51,535 nucleotides of DNA from an uncultured Pelagibacteraceae bacterium. GTDB taxonomy: Bacteria; Pseudomonadota; Alphaproteobacteria; Pelagibacterales; Pelagibacteraceae. The stretch covers positions 1 through 51,535 of the forward strand of contig CACKZI010000002.1 in NCBI GenBank assembly GCA_902604605.1. Direction: 5' to 3'. The notes beneath the pieces are model-generated. The model was not told where the DNA came from. It saw only the letters and a list, made by a program, of their open reading frames with translations, and made no database searches. A program made the position numbers and the translations under genes. This document shows positions 1-10,381 of this stretch, piece by piece. Every line of letters begins with the position of its first letter. The first letter of the stretch is position 1.

Positions 1-168
1 TTAATTAGAACAGGAAATACGAGGAGATTAAGTAATTTTTTATTATGGCAATTAGCTTATTCAGAAATTTTTTTTGAAAAGAAATTATGGCCAGAATTCA
101 CTGAAAAAGATTATAATAAAATAATTAAAAGATTTAAGAATATCAAAAGAAACTTTGGAAAAATTTGA
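1..168 (+). CDS. uppS: Undecaprenyl diphosphate synthase, C-terminal fragment (5' end outside window)
   Basis: Frame 1 reads LIRTGNTRRLSNFLLWQLAYSEIFFEKKLWPEFTEKDYNKIIKRFKNIKRNFGKI*, matching the UppS C-terminal motif (RTxxxxRLSNFLLWQxAYxE); lies directly before cdsA. Confidence 0.93.
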   Translation, partial: LIRTGNTRRLSNFLLWQLAYSEIFFEKKLWPEFTEKDYNKIIKRFKNIKRNFGKI

Positions 169-836
169 TGAAAAAAGAATTTGAAAAAAGAATATTAAGT
201 TCATTGATAATAATACCGATTGCTTTATTTTTTATTATAAAAGGTTCTGTATTTTTCACTTTTTTTATATGTATGTTTTTTTTAGCCACATCATATGAGT
301 GGATTAAAATGAATAAAAAAAACTTACTTAAATTTTTAGGAATTATTTATCTTTTATTAGCATCCTATTCTGCTCACTCTTTAAGAGAAATGTTTGATGA
401 GTATCTTTTTTTATTTATTATTGTAATTTGTATATTTACAGATTTAGGCGGATACATATTTGGAAAAATATTTAAAGGTCCTAAATTAACAAAAATAAGT
501 CCAAATAAAACATACTCTGGTGTTGTGGGTAGTTTTGTTTTATCAGTAATTGCATCATCAATATATTCACAATATATTTTTTCTCTAGATGATGTAGAGG
601 CATTTTTTTTTTTAATTGATATAGAAAAATTAAATTCTTCAATTTTTATTTTGATAGTTTTATTTATTTCTGCAGTAAGTCAAATTGGTGATTTAATTAT
701 TTCTTATTTTAAACGCTTGGCTAAAATTAAAGATACTGGAAAATTATTACCAGGTCATGGAGGCTTTCTTGATAGAGCTGATGGTATAATCTTTGCAATC
801 CCAGTTTCATATATATTATTTAATTATTTATCTTAA
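168..836 (+). CDS. cdsA: Phosphatidate cytidylyltransferase
   Basis: CdsA C-terminal signature (SQIGDLIISYFKRLAKIKDTGKLLPGHGGFLDRADG); ATG at 168 overlaps the uppS stop; ORF track start at 165 is a TTG. Confidence 0.95.
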   Translation: MKKEFEKRILSSLIIIPIALFFIIKGSVFFTFFICMFFLATSYEWIKMNKKNLLKFLGIIYLLLASYSAHSLREMFDEYLFLFIIVICIFTDLGGYIFGKIFKGPKLTKISPNKTYSGVVGSFVLSVIASSIYSQYIFSLDDVEAFFFLIDIEKLNSSIFILIVLFISAVSQIGDLIISYFKRLAKIKDTGKLLPGHGGFLDRADGIIFAIPVSYILFNYLS

Positions 837-2002
837 TGAAAAAAAAAATTGTAATATTAGGATCTACCGGCTCAATTGGTCAAAATACTCTTGAGGTTAT
901 AAAAAGAGATAAAAAAAACTTTGAAATATTATTACTTTCAACTAATTCAAATATCAAAAAAATTTTTAAACAAGCTAAAGAATTTAAAGTTAAAAACATC
1001 ATAGTTTCTAATCAAAAAAAATTTAAAAAATTAGAATCAAAATTCAAAAAGTCTAAAATAAATATTTATAATTCATTTGATTATATTGACAAAATTTTTA
1101 AAAATAAAAAAATTGATTACACTATGGTTGCAATATCGGGTCTTGATGGACTTAAACCAACCTTACAATTAACGAAGTACTCAAAAAATTTAGCAATTGT
1201 AAACAAGGAGTCTTTAATATGTGGATGGAATTTAATTAATAAAAATTTAATTAAATATAAAACAAGATTTATTCCAATAGATTCAGAACATTTTTCAATT
1301 TATTCTTTAATTCGAAATAAAAATATTAATTCTGTCGATAGAATTTATATTACAGCATCAGGTGGACCTTTTATAGATTTTCCCAAAAAAAAATTTGAAA
1401 CGATCAAACCAGCTGATGCTTTAAAACATCCTAATTGGAAAATGGGAAAAAAAATTACAATCGACTCTGCTACTTTAATGAATAAAGTTTTCGAAGTAAT
1501 TGAGGCAAAAAATATTTTTAACATTAGTTACGATAAAATTTCAATATTAACACATCCAAAATCTTATATCCATGCAATAGTAAAATTCAATAATGGTTTG
1601 AGTAAAATACTTGTACATGATCCTGATATGAAAATACCAATTTATAATTCTTTAACTTTTATTTTTAAAAAAAAAATAAAAGTTCATCCATTAAATCTAA
1701 ATATTTTAAACAATTTAGATCTTAAAAAAGTTGATTTAAATAAATTTCCTTTAATTAAGATATTAAATAAACTACCTAACCACACCTCATTATTTGAAAC
1801 TGTTTTGATTACAATAAACGATTTTTTAGTTTATAAATTTTTAGAGAATAAGATAAATTTTAAAAAACTTATGAGTTTGATATACAAATTTTCTAATTTA
1901 AAAGAATTTCAAAAATTTAAGAAAATTAGGCCTAAAAATGTAGATGATATTTATCGTTTAAGAAAATATGTAAGTTCCAAAATGAACTCTTTAGGTATAT
2001 AA
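836..2002 (+). CDS. dxr: 1-deoxy-D-xylulose 5-phosphate reductoisomerase
   Basis: GSTGSIGQNTLEVI, NKESLICGW, PIDSEHFSI, ASGGPF motifs; TAATG overlap with cdsA. Confidence 0.96.
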   Translation: MKKKIVILGSTGSIGQNTLEVIKRDKKNFEILLLSTNSNIKKIFKQAKEFKVKNIIVSNQKKFKKLESKFKKSKINIYNSFDYIDKIFKNKKIDYTMVAISGLDGLKPTLQLTKYSKNLAIVNKESLICGWNLINKNLIKYKTRFIPIDSEHFSIYSLIRNKNINSVDRIYITASGGPFIDFPKKKFETIKPADALKHPNWKMGKKITIDSATLMNKVFEVIEAKNIFNISYDKISILTHPKSYIHAIVKFNNGLSKILVHDPDMKIPIYNSLTFIFKKKIKVHPLNLNILNNLDLKKVDLNKFPLIKILNKLPNHTSLFETVLITINDFLVYKFLENKINFKKLMSLIYKFSNLKEFQKFKKIRPKNVDDIYRLRKYVSSKMNSLGI

Positions 2003-2013
2003 GACAATATTTT

Positions 2014-4266
2014 ATGCATAAAATTTTATCTCACATAATAATAATATTTTTTTTACTCGTAACTAAAGCATACAGTGAAATAGTTAATGATATTAAAATT
2101 TCTGGAAATAAAAGAATATCCGATCAAACAGTATTAGTTTTAGGTGATTTAAAATTAGGAAAAAATTATAATGAATCACAATTAAATGATTCATTAAAAA
2201 AACTTTATAATTCAAATTTTTTTAGTGATATTAAAATTGATTTGGAAAATGGATTACTATTAATAAATTTAGTTGAAAATCCAATTATCGAAGACATAGA
2301 AATTTCTGGTATTAAAAATAAAACTTTTGTCGAGGATCTGTATGAAAATATGACATTAAAAGATAGAATGTCTTACTCCGAAGAAATATTAAAAAGGGAT
2401 GTTGATTTAATAAAAAATATTTTAAAAACTAGTGGCTTTTATTTTGCAAACATAGATACATCTGTAGTTAGAAACGAAGAATTAAATTCAATCAGATTAA
2501 AATTAATTATTGACCAAGGAAAAAAAGCTAGAATTAAAGAAGTTGTGTTTATAGGTGACAAAAAAATAAAAGATAAAAGATTGCTTGAAGTTATTGCTTC
2601 CGAGGAACATAAATTTTGGAAATTCATTTCTAAAAAAGTTTACTTAAATGAAAGATTGATAAATTTAGATAAAAGATTATTAACAAATTATTATAAAAAT
2701 TTAGGTTTTTACAAAGTTGAAGTTTTAAACTCTTTTGCTGAATTAGATAATGAGGAGAATTCTTTTAAATTAATTTTTAATATTAATGCTGGAGAAAGAT
2801 ATTCTTTTAAAAATTTATCTTTAAAATTACCAGATGATTATAATGAATCAGACTTTAAAAAGATTAATAAAATCTTTAAAAAATTAAGTGGTGAAAGATA
2901 CTCTTTAGATGGAGTTAATTTAATTCTTAAAGAAATAGATAAAATCGCTTCAGCAAGATTATATGATTTCATAACAGCAGATGTTAGTGAGACAATTGTT
3001 GACAATAATAAAATAGATTTTGAATTTAAGATAGTTGACTCAGATAAATTTTATGTCGAAAGAATAAATGTTTTAGGTAACTATCAAACCATAGAAGAAG
3101 TAATTAGAAATAGATTTATTGTAGATGAGGGAGATCCTCTAAACGAATTATTATATAACAAATCTATCGATAATATTAAGGCATTAGGCATATTTAAAAC
3201 TGTAAAATCAGAAATCAAAAATGGTTCAGAGCCCAATTTAAAAATTATTGAATTAGATGTAGAAGAAAAACCTACAGGAGAAATTTCACTTGCTGCTGGT
3301 GTTGGTACAGGTGGCTCAACCATAGGAGGAGGAATTGTCGAAAAAAACTTTCTAGGTAAAGGTGTTAATTTAAAAACTAATTTAGAAATTTCAGAGGATA
3401 GTGTAAAAGGTCAATTTATTTATTCAAAACCTAACTTTAATTATTCAGATAACACTTTATTCACTTCGTTAAAATCAACATCTAAGGATAATCTAACTGA
3501 CTTTGGTTATAAAGTCTCAGAATTAGGTTTTGCCGTAGGAACAAAATTTGAACAGTATGAAAATTTATTTTTTAGTCCTGAAATTGATATAACAATTGAA
3601 GACCTGGAAACTAATTCTTCTGCTTCAAAAAATTTAAAAAAACAAGAGGGTTCTTATGAAGATTTTTATTTTAATTATGGTCTTGATTACGATAAAAGAA
3701 ATTCAACTTTTAGACCATCATCTGGAAATGTAACTGCATTTTATCAAGAACTACCTATGGTCTCATCTAATAATGAGATTTCAAATACTTTTATTTTCAC
3801 ACAGTATAAAACAATCAATAAAGCTACTGAAATGGTTGGTAAAGCTAGTATTTATTTGAAAGCAATAAATTCATTAGATAATTCTGATGTAAGAATTTCT
3901 AAGAGAGCTCAAATTCCTTACAGTAGATTGAGAGGTTTTGAAAAAGGAAAAGTAGGACCAGTTGAAAATAACGATTATATTGGTGGAAATTATGTTTCAG
4001 CATTAAATTTTTCTACAAACTTACCAGGGATATTAAGTACAGTTGAAAATATTGATTTTTCTTATTTTATTGATGTAGCAAATGTTTGGGGAGTTGATTA
4101 CGATAGTTCAATTGATGACTCTAATTCAATAAGAAGTTCAACAGGAATTGGTTTAGATTGGTTAACACCTGTTGGACCATTGAGTTTTTCTTTATCAAAA
4201 CCAATAACAAAAAAATCAACTGACAAAACTGAGAGTTTCAGATTTAATTTAGGTACAACTTTTTAA
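2014..4266 (+). CDS. bamA: Outer membrane protein assembly factor BamA (POTRA repeats plus Omp85 barrel)
   Basis: N-terminal signal, POTRA-like repeats, Omp85 barrel motifs (RLRGFEKGKVGP, GIGLDWLTPVGPLSFSLSKP) and terminal F. Confidence 0.93.
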   Translation: MHKILSHIIIIFFLLVTKAYSEIVNDIKISGNKRISDQTVLVLGDLKLGKNYNESQLNDSLKKLYNSNFFSDIKIDLENGLLLINLVENPIIEDIEISGIKNKTFVEDLYENMTLKDRMSYSEEILKRDVDLIKNILKTSGFYFANIDTSVVRNEELNSIRLKLIIDQGKKARIKEVVFIGDKKIKDKRLLEVIASEEHKFWKFISKKVYLNERLINLDKRLLTNYYKNLGFYKVEVLNSFAELDNEENSFKLIFNINAGERYSFKNLSLKLPDDYNESDFKKINKIFKKLSGERYSLDGVNLILKEIDKIASARLYDFITADVSETIVDNNKIDFEFKIVDSDKFYVERINVLGNYQTIEEVIRNRFIVDEGDPLNELLYNKSIDNIKALGIFKTVKSEIKNGSEPNLKIIELDVEEKPTGEISLAAGVGTGGSTIGGGIVEKNFLGKGVNLKTNLEISEDSVKGQFIYSKPNFNYSDNTLFTSLKSTSKDNLTDFGYKVSELGFAVGTKFEQYENLFFSPEIDITIEDLETNSSASKNLKKQEGSYEDFYFNYGLDYDKRNSTFRPSSGNVTAFYQELPMVSSNNEISNTFIFTQYKTINKATEMVGKASIYLKAINSLDNSDVRISKRAQIPYSRLRGFEKGKVGPVENNDYIGGNYVSALNFSTNLPGILSTVENIDFSYFIDVANVWGVDYDSSIDDSNSIRSSTGIGLDWLTPVGPLSFSLSKPITKKSTDKTESFRFNLGTTF

Positions 4267-4271
4267 AAAAA

Positions 4272-4799
4272 ATGTTTAAAAAAATAAATTATATTTTTTT
4301 CTTTATATTAATTTTATTGATTAATAATAATGTTTTTGCACAAGATAAAATTGCATTTATAGATTTAAACTATTTATATAATAATTCTACTGCAGGAAAA
4401 AAAATAAATAATCAAATAGAGGATAAGAGAAAAAAAGTTAATTCAGAATTCCAACAAGGAAAAAAGAAAATTGATGGAAAAAAAGAAAAATTACTGTCTC
4501 AACGAAATGTTATTGAAGAAGTAGAATTTAAAAAAAAATTTGTACAATTAGAGGATGAAATTAAAGAGTTTAATATTAAAATTTCTAACAAACAAAAAGA
4601 AATATCAAAATTTAATAATAAGGCAAAAATAGAATTTTCAAATAAATTAAGATTAATCTTAGAAGATTTTTCTAAAGAAAATTCTATTGCCATGATTATT
4701 AGAAAAGAAAATTTATTGATTGGTAAAAGTAATCTTGATGTAACAAAAAATATATTAGATTTATTAAATAAAAAAGTAAAAGAAATTAAAGTAAATTAA
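4272..4799 (+). CDS. skp: OmpH/Skp-family periplasmic chaperone
   Basis: Signal peptide, KIAFIDLNYLYNNSTAGKKINNQIEDKRKK start, coiled-coil body; between bamA and fabZ. Confidence 0.82.
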   Translation: MFKKINYIFFFILILLINNNVFAQDKIAFIDLNYLYNNSTAGKKINNQIEDKRKKVNSEFQQGKKKIDGKKEKLLSQRNVIEEVEFKKKFVQLEDEIKEFNIKISNKQKEISKFNNKAKIEFSNKLRLILEDFSKENSIAMIIRKENLLIGKSNLDVTKNILDLLNKKVKEIKVN

Positions 4800-4801
4800 T
4801 T

Positions 4802-5245
4802 ATGATTTTGACTAAATCAGAAATAATTGAACTTCTACCACATCGAGAGCCAATGCTCTTAATTGATGAATTAAGAGATATAAAAAAGCTTCATTCAGCT
4901 ACAGCAATAATGAATGTAAAAAAAGATGGTTTTTATGTACAAGGACATTTTCCTGAAAATCCAGTTATGCCAGGTGTATTGATAGTTGAAGCCTTCGGTC
5001 AAGCTGCTGCCGCGTTAACAGCTCATGGAATTGATAAAAAGGAATATGAAAATAAATTAGTTTTTTTAATGAGTGTTGAAAAAGCTAGATTTAGAAATCC
5101 TGTAATACCAGATTGTAAATTAGAATTAAAGATTGAAGCTATCAGATCTCATGGAAGAGTATGGAAATATAAAGGTGAGGCCTTTGTGGGTGAGAAAAAA
5201 ATGGCTGATGCTCAATGGTCGGCGACCATAGTAGACAGAAAATAA
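4802..5245 (+). CDS. fabZ: 3-hydroxyacyl-ACP dehydratase
   Basis: LLPHREPMLLIDE, GHFPENPVMPGVLIVEAFGQAAA motifs. Confidence 0.96.
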   Translation: MILTKSEIIELLPHREPMLLIDELRDIKKLHSATAIMNVKKDGFYVQGHFPENPVMPGVLIVEAFGQAAAALTAHGIDKKEYENKLVFLMSVEKARFRNPVIPDCKLELKIEAIRSHGRVWKYKGEAFVGEKKMADAQWSATIVDRK

Positions 5246-5299
5246 TTAGTAATAATAGTTGATACAGAGAATATCAAAAATTTTGATAAATATTCTTTA

Positions 5300-6280
5300 A
5301 TGCTTAATCCTTTTTTTAAAAATGTAGGTCCTTTCAATATAGAAAAATTATTACATTTAACTGATATTGAAAATAAAGAAAATTTTAAAAATGATAAAAT
5401 TTACAATGTTTCTGATCTTGTAAATGCTACCAAAAAAGATTTGACTTTTTTCCATTCAAAAAATTATTCCACATTTGCATCAAATACCAAAGCATCTTAC
5501 TGTATTACATTAGATAATCTTTCTCATTTTTTACCCACTTCATGTAAAAAGATTGTTGTTAAAAATGTATTATTAACAATGGCAAAAATTACAAAAGAAT
5601 TTTATCCAAAATCAATTGTTGATGATTTTGATGACTCTGCAAAAGATATTTCTAAAACATCTTTTAAAAAAAAAGTAAAATTTGGAAAAAATGTTTTAGT
5701 CGGTAAAAATGTTAAAATAGGAAAAAATTGTTTAGTTGGGCATAATACAATTATTGAAAAGAATGTAGTTATTGGTTCAAATTGTTCTATTGGTTCTAAT
5801 GTGATTTTAAGAAACACAATTATTAAGGACAATGTAAATATTTTAGATGGATGTGTTATAGGAAAAAAAGGTTTTGGTTTTTTTCCTAATAACAAAAAAA
5901 ATGTAAGATACCCTCATATTGGAATTGTTATAATAAATGAACACTGTGAAATTGGTTGTGGTTCTACTATAGATAGAGGTTCTTTATCAAATACAATAAT
6001 TGGTAAAAATACGTACTTAGATAATCAAGTACATATTGCTCACAATAATAAAATCGGAGACAATTGTATTATCGCAGGTCAAGTTGGTTTTGCTGGAAGT
6101 TCTACTTTAGGTAACAATGTAATGATCGGTGGACAAGCGGGAGTTTCAGGTCATTTAAAAGTTGGAAACAATGTTCAAATTGGAGGTGGTAGTGGTGTTA
6201 TAAATGATATTCCTGACAATACTAAAGTTATGGGATATCCAGCAAAAAATTTAAGAGAATTTTTAAAAGCCAACAGATGA
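5300..6280 (+). CDS. lpxD: UDP-3-O-acylglucosamine N-acyltransferase
   Basis: Left-handed beta-helix hexapeptide repeats, GFGFFPN, DRGSLSNTIIGKNTYLDNQVHIAHN, AGQVGFAGS. Confidence 0.94.
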   Translation: MLNPFFKNVGPFNIEKLLHLTDIENKENFKNDKIYNVSDLVNATKKDLTFFHSKNYSTFASNTKASYCITLDNLSHFLPTSCKKIVVKNVLLTMAKITKEFYPKSIVDDFDDSAKDISKTSFKKKVKFGKNVLVGKNVKIGKNCLVGHNTIIEKNVVIGSNCSIGSNVILRNTIIKDNVNILDGCVIGKKGFGFFPNNKKNVRYPHIGIVIINEHCEIGCGSTIDRGSLSNTIIGKNTYLDNQVHIAHNNKIGDNCIIAGQVGFAGSSTLGNNVMIGGQAGVSGHLKVGNNVQIGGGSGVINDIPDNTKVMGYPAKNLREFLKANR

Positions 6281-7053
6281 TAGACAAAACCGCAATCATA
6301 GACCCTAAAACAAAATTAGATAAAAATGTTCAAGTAGGTCCTTATTGTGTAATAGGCCCAAATGTTGAGATTGGAGAAAACAGTGTTATTCAATCACATG
6401 TAAATATTTCTGGAAATGTAAAAATTGGTAAAGGGAATAAAATATACCCCTTTGTTTCTATTAACGACCCACAAGATTTAAAATATGATGGAGAACCAAC
6501 TAATCTGGTAATTGGTGACAATAATAAGATCAGAGAATATGTAACAATAAATCCAGGAACAGTAGGTGGTGGTGGCAAAACAATAATTGGAAATAACTGT
6601 TTATTTATGATTTCATCACATATCGCACATGATTGTCAGGTAGGTAATAATGTAATAATCGCTAATAATGTTCCTTTAGGTGGTCATGCAATTATTGAAG
6701 ATAATGTTGTAATAGGAGGTAACTCTGCAGTGCAACAATTCACAAGAATTGGAAAAATGGCTATGATTGGTGGAATGACAGGAGTATTACACGATGTTAT
6801 TCCTTATGGATTATCAACAGGAAATAGAAATTCATTACAAGGATTAAACTTAATTGGCTTAAGAAGAGCCAAGTTTGAAAATAAAGATATATTAGGTTTA
6901 AGTGAGGCTTATAAGGAGATTTTTGCCACAAAAAATATCAATGAAAATATAAGTAAATTGAACGGTTCTTTTCAAGAAAATCCATTAGTCAAGAATGTAA
7001 TTGATTTTATAACAAAGGATAAAAAAAGATCTATTTGCACACCGTTTTCGTAA
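6277..7053 (+). CDS. lpxA: UDP-N-acetylglucosamine O-acyltransferase
   Basis: Hexapeptide repeats, NDPQDLKYDGEPTNLVIGDNN, IAHDCQVGNNVIIANN, GLNLIGLRRA. Confidence 0.96.
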   Translation: MIDKTAIIDPKTKLDKNVQVGPYCVIGPNVEIGENSVIQSHVNISGNVKIGKGNKIYPFVSINDPQDLKYDGEPTNLVIGDNNKIREYVTINPGTVGGGGKTIIGNNCLFMISSHIAHDCQVGNNVIIANNVPLGGHAIIEDNVVIGGNSAVQQFTRIGKMAMIGGMTGVLHDVIPYGLSTGNRNSLQGLNLIGLRRAKFENKDILGLSEAYKEIFATKNINENISKLNGSFQENPLVKNVIDFITKDKKRSICTPFS

Positions 7054-7054
7054 A

Positions 7055-7849
7055 ATGATAGGATTAATTTTTGGTGATACTGAATTTCCAAAGGAAATTC
7101 TAAAAACTGTCAAAAAAAGAAAAATCAAATATTTGATAATTGATTTGTCGAAATCAAAGAAGTTTAAAAAGGATAGAAAATCTTATTCAGTTTCTATAGG
7201 TCAATTTGGTAAAATCATTGATATTCTTCGGAAAAATAAATGTAAAAAAGTCTTATTTGCTGGAAAGGTAAATAAACCAAACTTTTCTAAATTGAAATTA
7301 GACTTCAAAGGTATTTATTATATTCCAAGAATTATCAAAGCATCAAAACTTGGTGATGCAGCAATACTTAAAGAAATTATTAAGATATTGGCCCAAAACA
7401 AGATCAAAACTGAAAATTCACTTAAATTTAATCCTGAACTCTCATTAAAAAAAGGTAATTATTCAAAATTTAAACCAAACAAACAAGATCAATTAGATAT
7501 TAAAAAAGCAATTAAAACTTTAAATGGTTTAAGAGAATATAATTTTAGCCAAGGAGTTGTAGTTAGAAATAAAAAAGTTGTTTCTATAGAAGGTAAGGGT
7601 GGAACTAAAAAAATGCTTGAAAAGAGCAGAAGCAAAAAATTTATAAACCAAGGTGTTTTAGTCAAATTTCCTAAAAAAAAACAAGACCTAAGAATTGATC
7701 TTCCTACTATTGGATTTAAAACAATTAAACAAAGTAAAACTGCGAGATTAAAAGGTATTGTTATAAAAAGTAAACAACACGTTTTTTTAGATAAAAATAA
7801 GTGCATTAAGTTTGCTAATAAAAATAAGATATTTATCTCAGTAAAATGA
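7055..7849 (+). CDS. lpxI: UDP-2,3-diacylglucosamine pyrophosphatase, LpxI type (DUF1009)
   Basis: GLIFGDTEFPKEI start, KLGDAAILKEI, internal LpxI domain (SQGVVVRNKKVVSIEGKGGT, DLPTIGFKTI); between lpxA and lpxB. Confidence 0.88.
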   Translation: MIGLIFGDTEFPKEILKTVKKRKIKYLIIDLSKSKKFKKDRKSYSVSIGQFGKIIDILRKNKCKKVLFAGKVNKPNFSKLKLDFKGIYYIPRIIKASKLGDAAILKEIIKILAQNKIKTENSLKFNPELSLKKGNYSKFKPNKQDQLDIKKAIKTLNGLREYNFSQGVVVRNKKVVSIEGKGGTKKMLEKSRSKKFINQGVLVKFPKKKQDLRIDLPTIGFKTIKQSKTARLKGIVIKSKQHVFLDKNKCIKFANKNKIFISVK

Positions 7850-8982
7850 AAAAGATTTTTATATTAACCGGTGAACCTTCAGGAGATAAACTTGCTTCAA
7901 AAGTTATATCTAAACTTCAAAAGAACAATCCTAATATTGAATATTCTTGTGTTGGTGGAACACATTTAAATTCATTAGGAATAAAATCTGTTTTTGATCT
8001 AAAAGAAATTACTTATATTGGTTTTACAAGTGTTTTTTTAAATATTTTCAAAATAAAAAATAAAATAAACAAAACTGTAGAAGAGATAATAAAATTTAAT
8101 CCAGATATTTTATTCAGTGTAGACAGTCCTGATTTTACATTAAGGGTTGCTGAAAAAGTTAAAAAATTGAATAATAAGATTAAAACAGTTCATTATGTAG
8201 CTCCGCAAGTATGGGTATGGCGAGAGGGTAGAGTTAAAAAGTTTAAAAAATTTTTAGATCATATTTTGTTATTATTTGATTTTGAAAAAAAATATTTTGA
8301 TAAAGAAAATATTCCAAATACTTTTGTAGGTCATCCTTTATTAGAACAAGAAATAAAAAATAAAATAGATATATCTAATATTGTATCAAGTGATAAAAAA
8401 ATTATCTCCCTTTTTTGTGGGAGCAGATTATCTGAAGTGAATTTACTTTTACCTATCCTAATTGATTTTATTAAAATGATGAATGCAAAATTTGACAATA
8501 TCACTTTTGTTTTTCACGCGACCGATGAGAACAAGAAATTAATAAGTGGAAAAATAAAATATACAAATGTTAAAAATGTTGAAGCCATTTCTGATGAAAA
8601 TATTAAAAAACAAATACTAGATAATTCTATTTTTGCAGTTTCTAAATCTGGGACAGTTTCTCTAGAAATATGTAACGCAAAAGTTCCTTCTATAATTATC
8701 TATAAAATGAATTTTTTGAATTTTTTAATTGTTAAAATGTTGGTCAAAATTAAGTATGCTAATATTATCAATATTATTAATAATAAAGAAATAATTCCTG
8801 AGTTAATACAAAATGAATGTAATGCTAAAGAGATTTATAATTCAGTTGTTTACTTTTTAAAAAATCAAGAATTAATGAAAAAACAAATTATTGAATGTGA
8901 GGAAACCTTAACTAAAATCAGATCAAAAACCTCATCCTCTGATGAAGCTTCGGCTGTACTAACTAAGTTTCTTATTGGTTAA
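7846..8982 (+). CDS. lpxB: Lipid-A-disaccharide synthase
   Basis: ILTGEPSGDKLAS, SVDSPDFTLRVAEKVK, YVAPQVWVWREGRVKK, FVGHPL. Confidence 0.95.
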   Translation: MKKIFILTGEPSGDKLASKVISKLQKNNPNIEYSCVGGTHLNSLGIKSVFDLKEITYIGFTSVFLNIFKIKNKINKTVEEIIKFNPDILFSVDSPDFTLRVAEKVKKLNNKIKTVHYVAPQVWVWREGRVKKFKKFLDHILLLFDFEKKYFDKENIPNTFVGHPLLEQEIKNKIDISNIVSSDKKIISLFCGSRLSEVNLLLPILIDFIKMMNAKFDNITFVFHATDENKKLISGKIKYTNVKNVEAISDENIKKQILDNSIFAVSKSGTVSLEICNAKVPSIIIYKMNFLNFLIVKMLVKIKYANIINIINNKEIIPELIQNECNAKEIYNSVVYFLKNQELMKKQIIECEETLTKIRSKTSSSDEASAVLTKFLIG

Positions 8983-10359
8983 TCTTTTTGTTACCTCTTC
9001 TTTTCCAAGTGAGATAATTATGTCATATATACCAGGTCCAAATTTTGAACCTATTAAAGCTATTCTTAAAGGCTGACCAACACCCTTAAAATTGGTATCG
9101 TTTGACTTAATCAACTCGTTTACTATAGGCTCTAATGTTTCTTTGCTAAGTTTATCAACACTGCCAAATTTAGCATTGAAATCGGAAATGACTTTTTTGG
9201 CCTTATCGTCAATTAACTTAATATCATCTTGATTAAAATTAACCTCATCAACTATAATAAATTGACCATTATTGAATATATCTTCCAAGGTTTTAGCTTT
9301 ATTTTTTAGGAAGATAAGGGATTTTCTAATCTTATCTTTCTTATCTGATTTAATTTCACTTTTATATAATTTGCAATATTCAGTTAATTGATTGAATAAA
9401 TCATTTTCATCAATATTCTTTATATAGTGCTCGTTCATTGACAAAATTCTACTCATATCTAACTTAGATGGAGATTTACCAATTCCTTCAAGATTAAAAT
9501 ATTTAATACTTTCATCAAGAGTAAATATTTCTTTATCTTTATAAGACCATCCTAATCTAAGAAGATAATTTCTAAGAGCATCTGGCATAATACCAATTTT
9601 AGAGTAATCATCTAACGTAGAGGCTTTATCTCTTTTTGATAGTTTCTTTCCTTCAATTGTATGTATTAAAGGTATATGAGCAAATGAAGGCAAATCCCAT
9701 TTCATAGATTGATAAATTTGTATTTGTTTGAAAGTATTTATTTTATGATCATCACCTCTAATTATGTGCGTCATATTCATTTGATGATCATCAACTGATG
9801 CTGATAAGTTATATGTTGGTGTTCCATCGTTTCTTAAGATAATAAAATCTTCAATAGTGTTATTATCAATTTCAACATCACCCTGAACCAAATCTTTTAA
9901 TATAGAAGTTCCATCTATTTTACTTTTAAATCGAATTACTGGCTTAATATCTTTAGGTGCATCTTCTTCTTTTTTATCTCTCCACTTCCTGTCATAGATA
10001 TAAGGAATTTTTTTTTGTTTTGCCCTTTTTTTTTGTTCCTCTATTTCATCACTCGAACAAAAGCATTTGTAAGCATGACCATTTTTAAGTAATTCATTTG
10101 CAACTTTTATGTGATCTTCAATTTTTTTTGACTGTATATATTCTTCTCCATCATAATTTACACCAATCCATTTAAGAGATTTAATAATTTGATTTTTATA
10201 TTCATCTTTTGATCTTTCTTTGTCTGTATCTTCTATTCTTAGATAAAAATCACCTTTTTGGTTTTTAGAATATAACCAATTAAATAAAGCTGTTCTCACA
10301 CCACCAATGTGTAAAGCTCCAGTAGGGGATGGAGCAAATCTTGTTGCTACTTTTTTCAT
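8959..10359 (-). CDS. gltX: Glutamyl-tRNA synthetase
   Basis: RFAPSPTGALHIGGVRTALFNWL (HIGH-class motif), KLSKRDKA (KMSKS-class). Confidence 0.97.
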   Translation of the reverse strand: MKKVATRFAPSPTGALHIGGVRTALFNWLYSKNQKGDFYLRIEDTDKERSKDEYKNQIIKSLKWIGVNYDGEEYIQSKKIEDHIKVANELLKNGHAYKCFCSSDEIEEQKKRAKQKKIPYIYDRKWRDKKEEDAPKDIKPVIRFKSKIDGTSILKDLVQGDVEIDNNTIEDFIILRNDGTPTYNLSASVDDHQMNMTHIIRGDDHKINTFKQIQIYQSMKWDLPSFAHIPLIHTIEGKKLSKRDKASTLDDYSKIGIMPDALRNYLLRLGWSYKDKEIFTLDESIKYFNLEGIGKSPSKLDMSRILSMNEHYIKNIDENDLFNQLTEYCKLYKSEIKSDKKDKIRKSLIFLKNKAKTLEDIFNNGQFIIVDEVNFNQDDIKLIDDKAKKVISDFNAKFGSVDKLSKETLEPIVNELIKSNDTNFKGVGQPLRIALIGSKFGPGIYDIIISLGKEEVTKRLTNKKLS

Positions 10360-10381
10360 TAAAAATGTTTAGACTATTTTA

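Noticed and set aside
2439-3323. Antisense ORFs 2439-2627 and 3084-3323 inside bamA
   Set aside because: No domain-like sequence; fully inside a well-supported gene; expected by-products of reading the opposite strand.
5700-6250. Periodic repeat in lpxD as a tandem DNA repeat or CRISPR-like array
   Set aside because: Periodicity is the protein hexapeptide (beta-helix) repeat; DNA units are not conserved.
5602-6578. Antisense ORFs within lpxD (5602-5895) and lpxA (6390-6578)
   Set aside because: Repetitive F/P/T-rich translations are the shadow of hexapeptide-repeat codons on the other strand.
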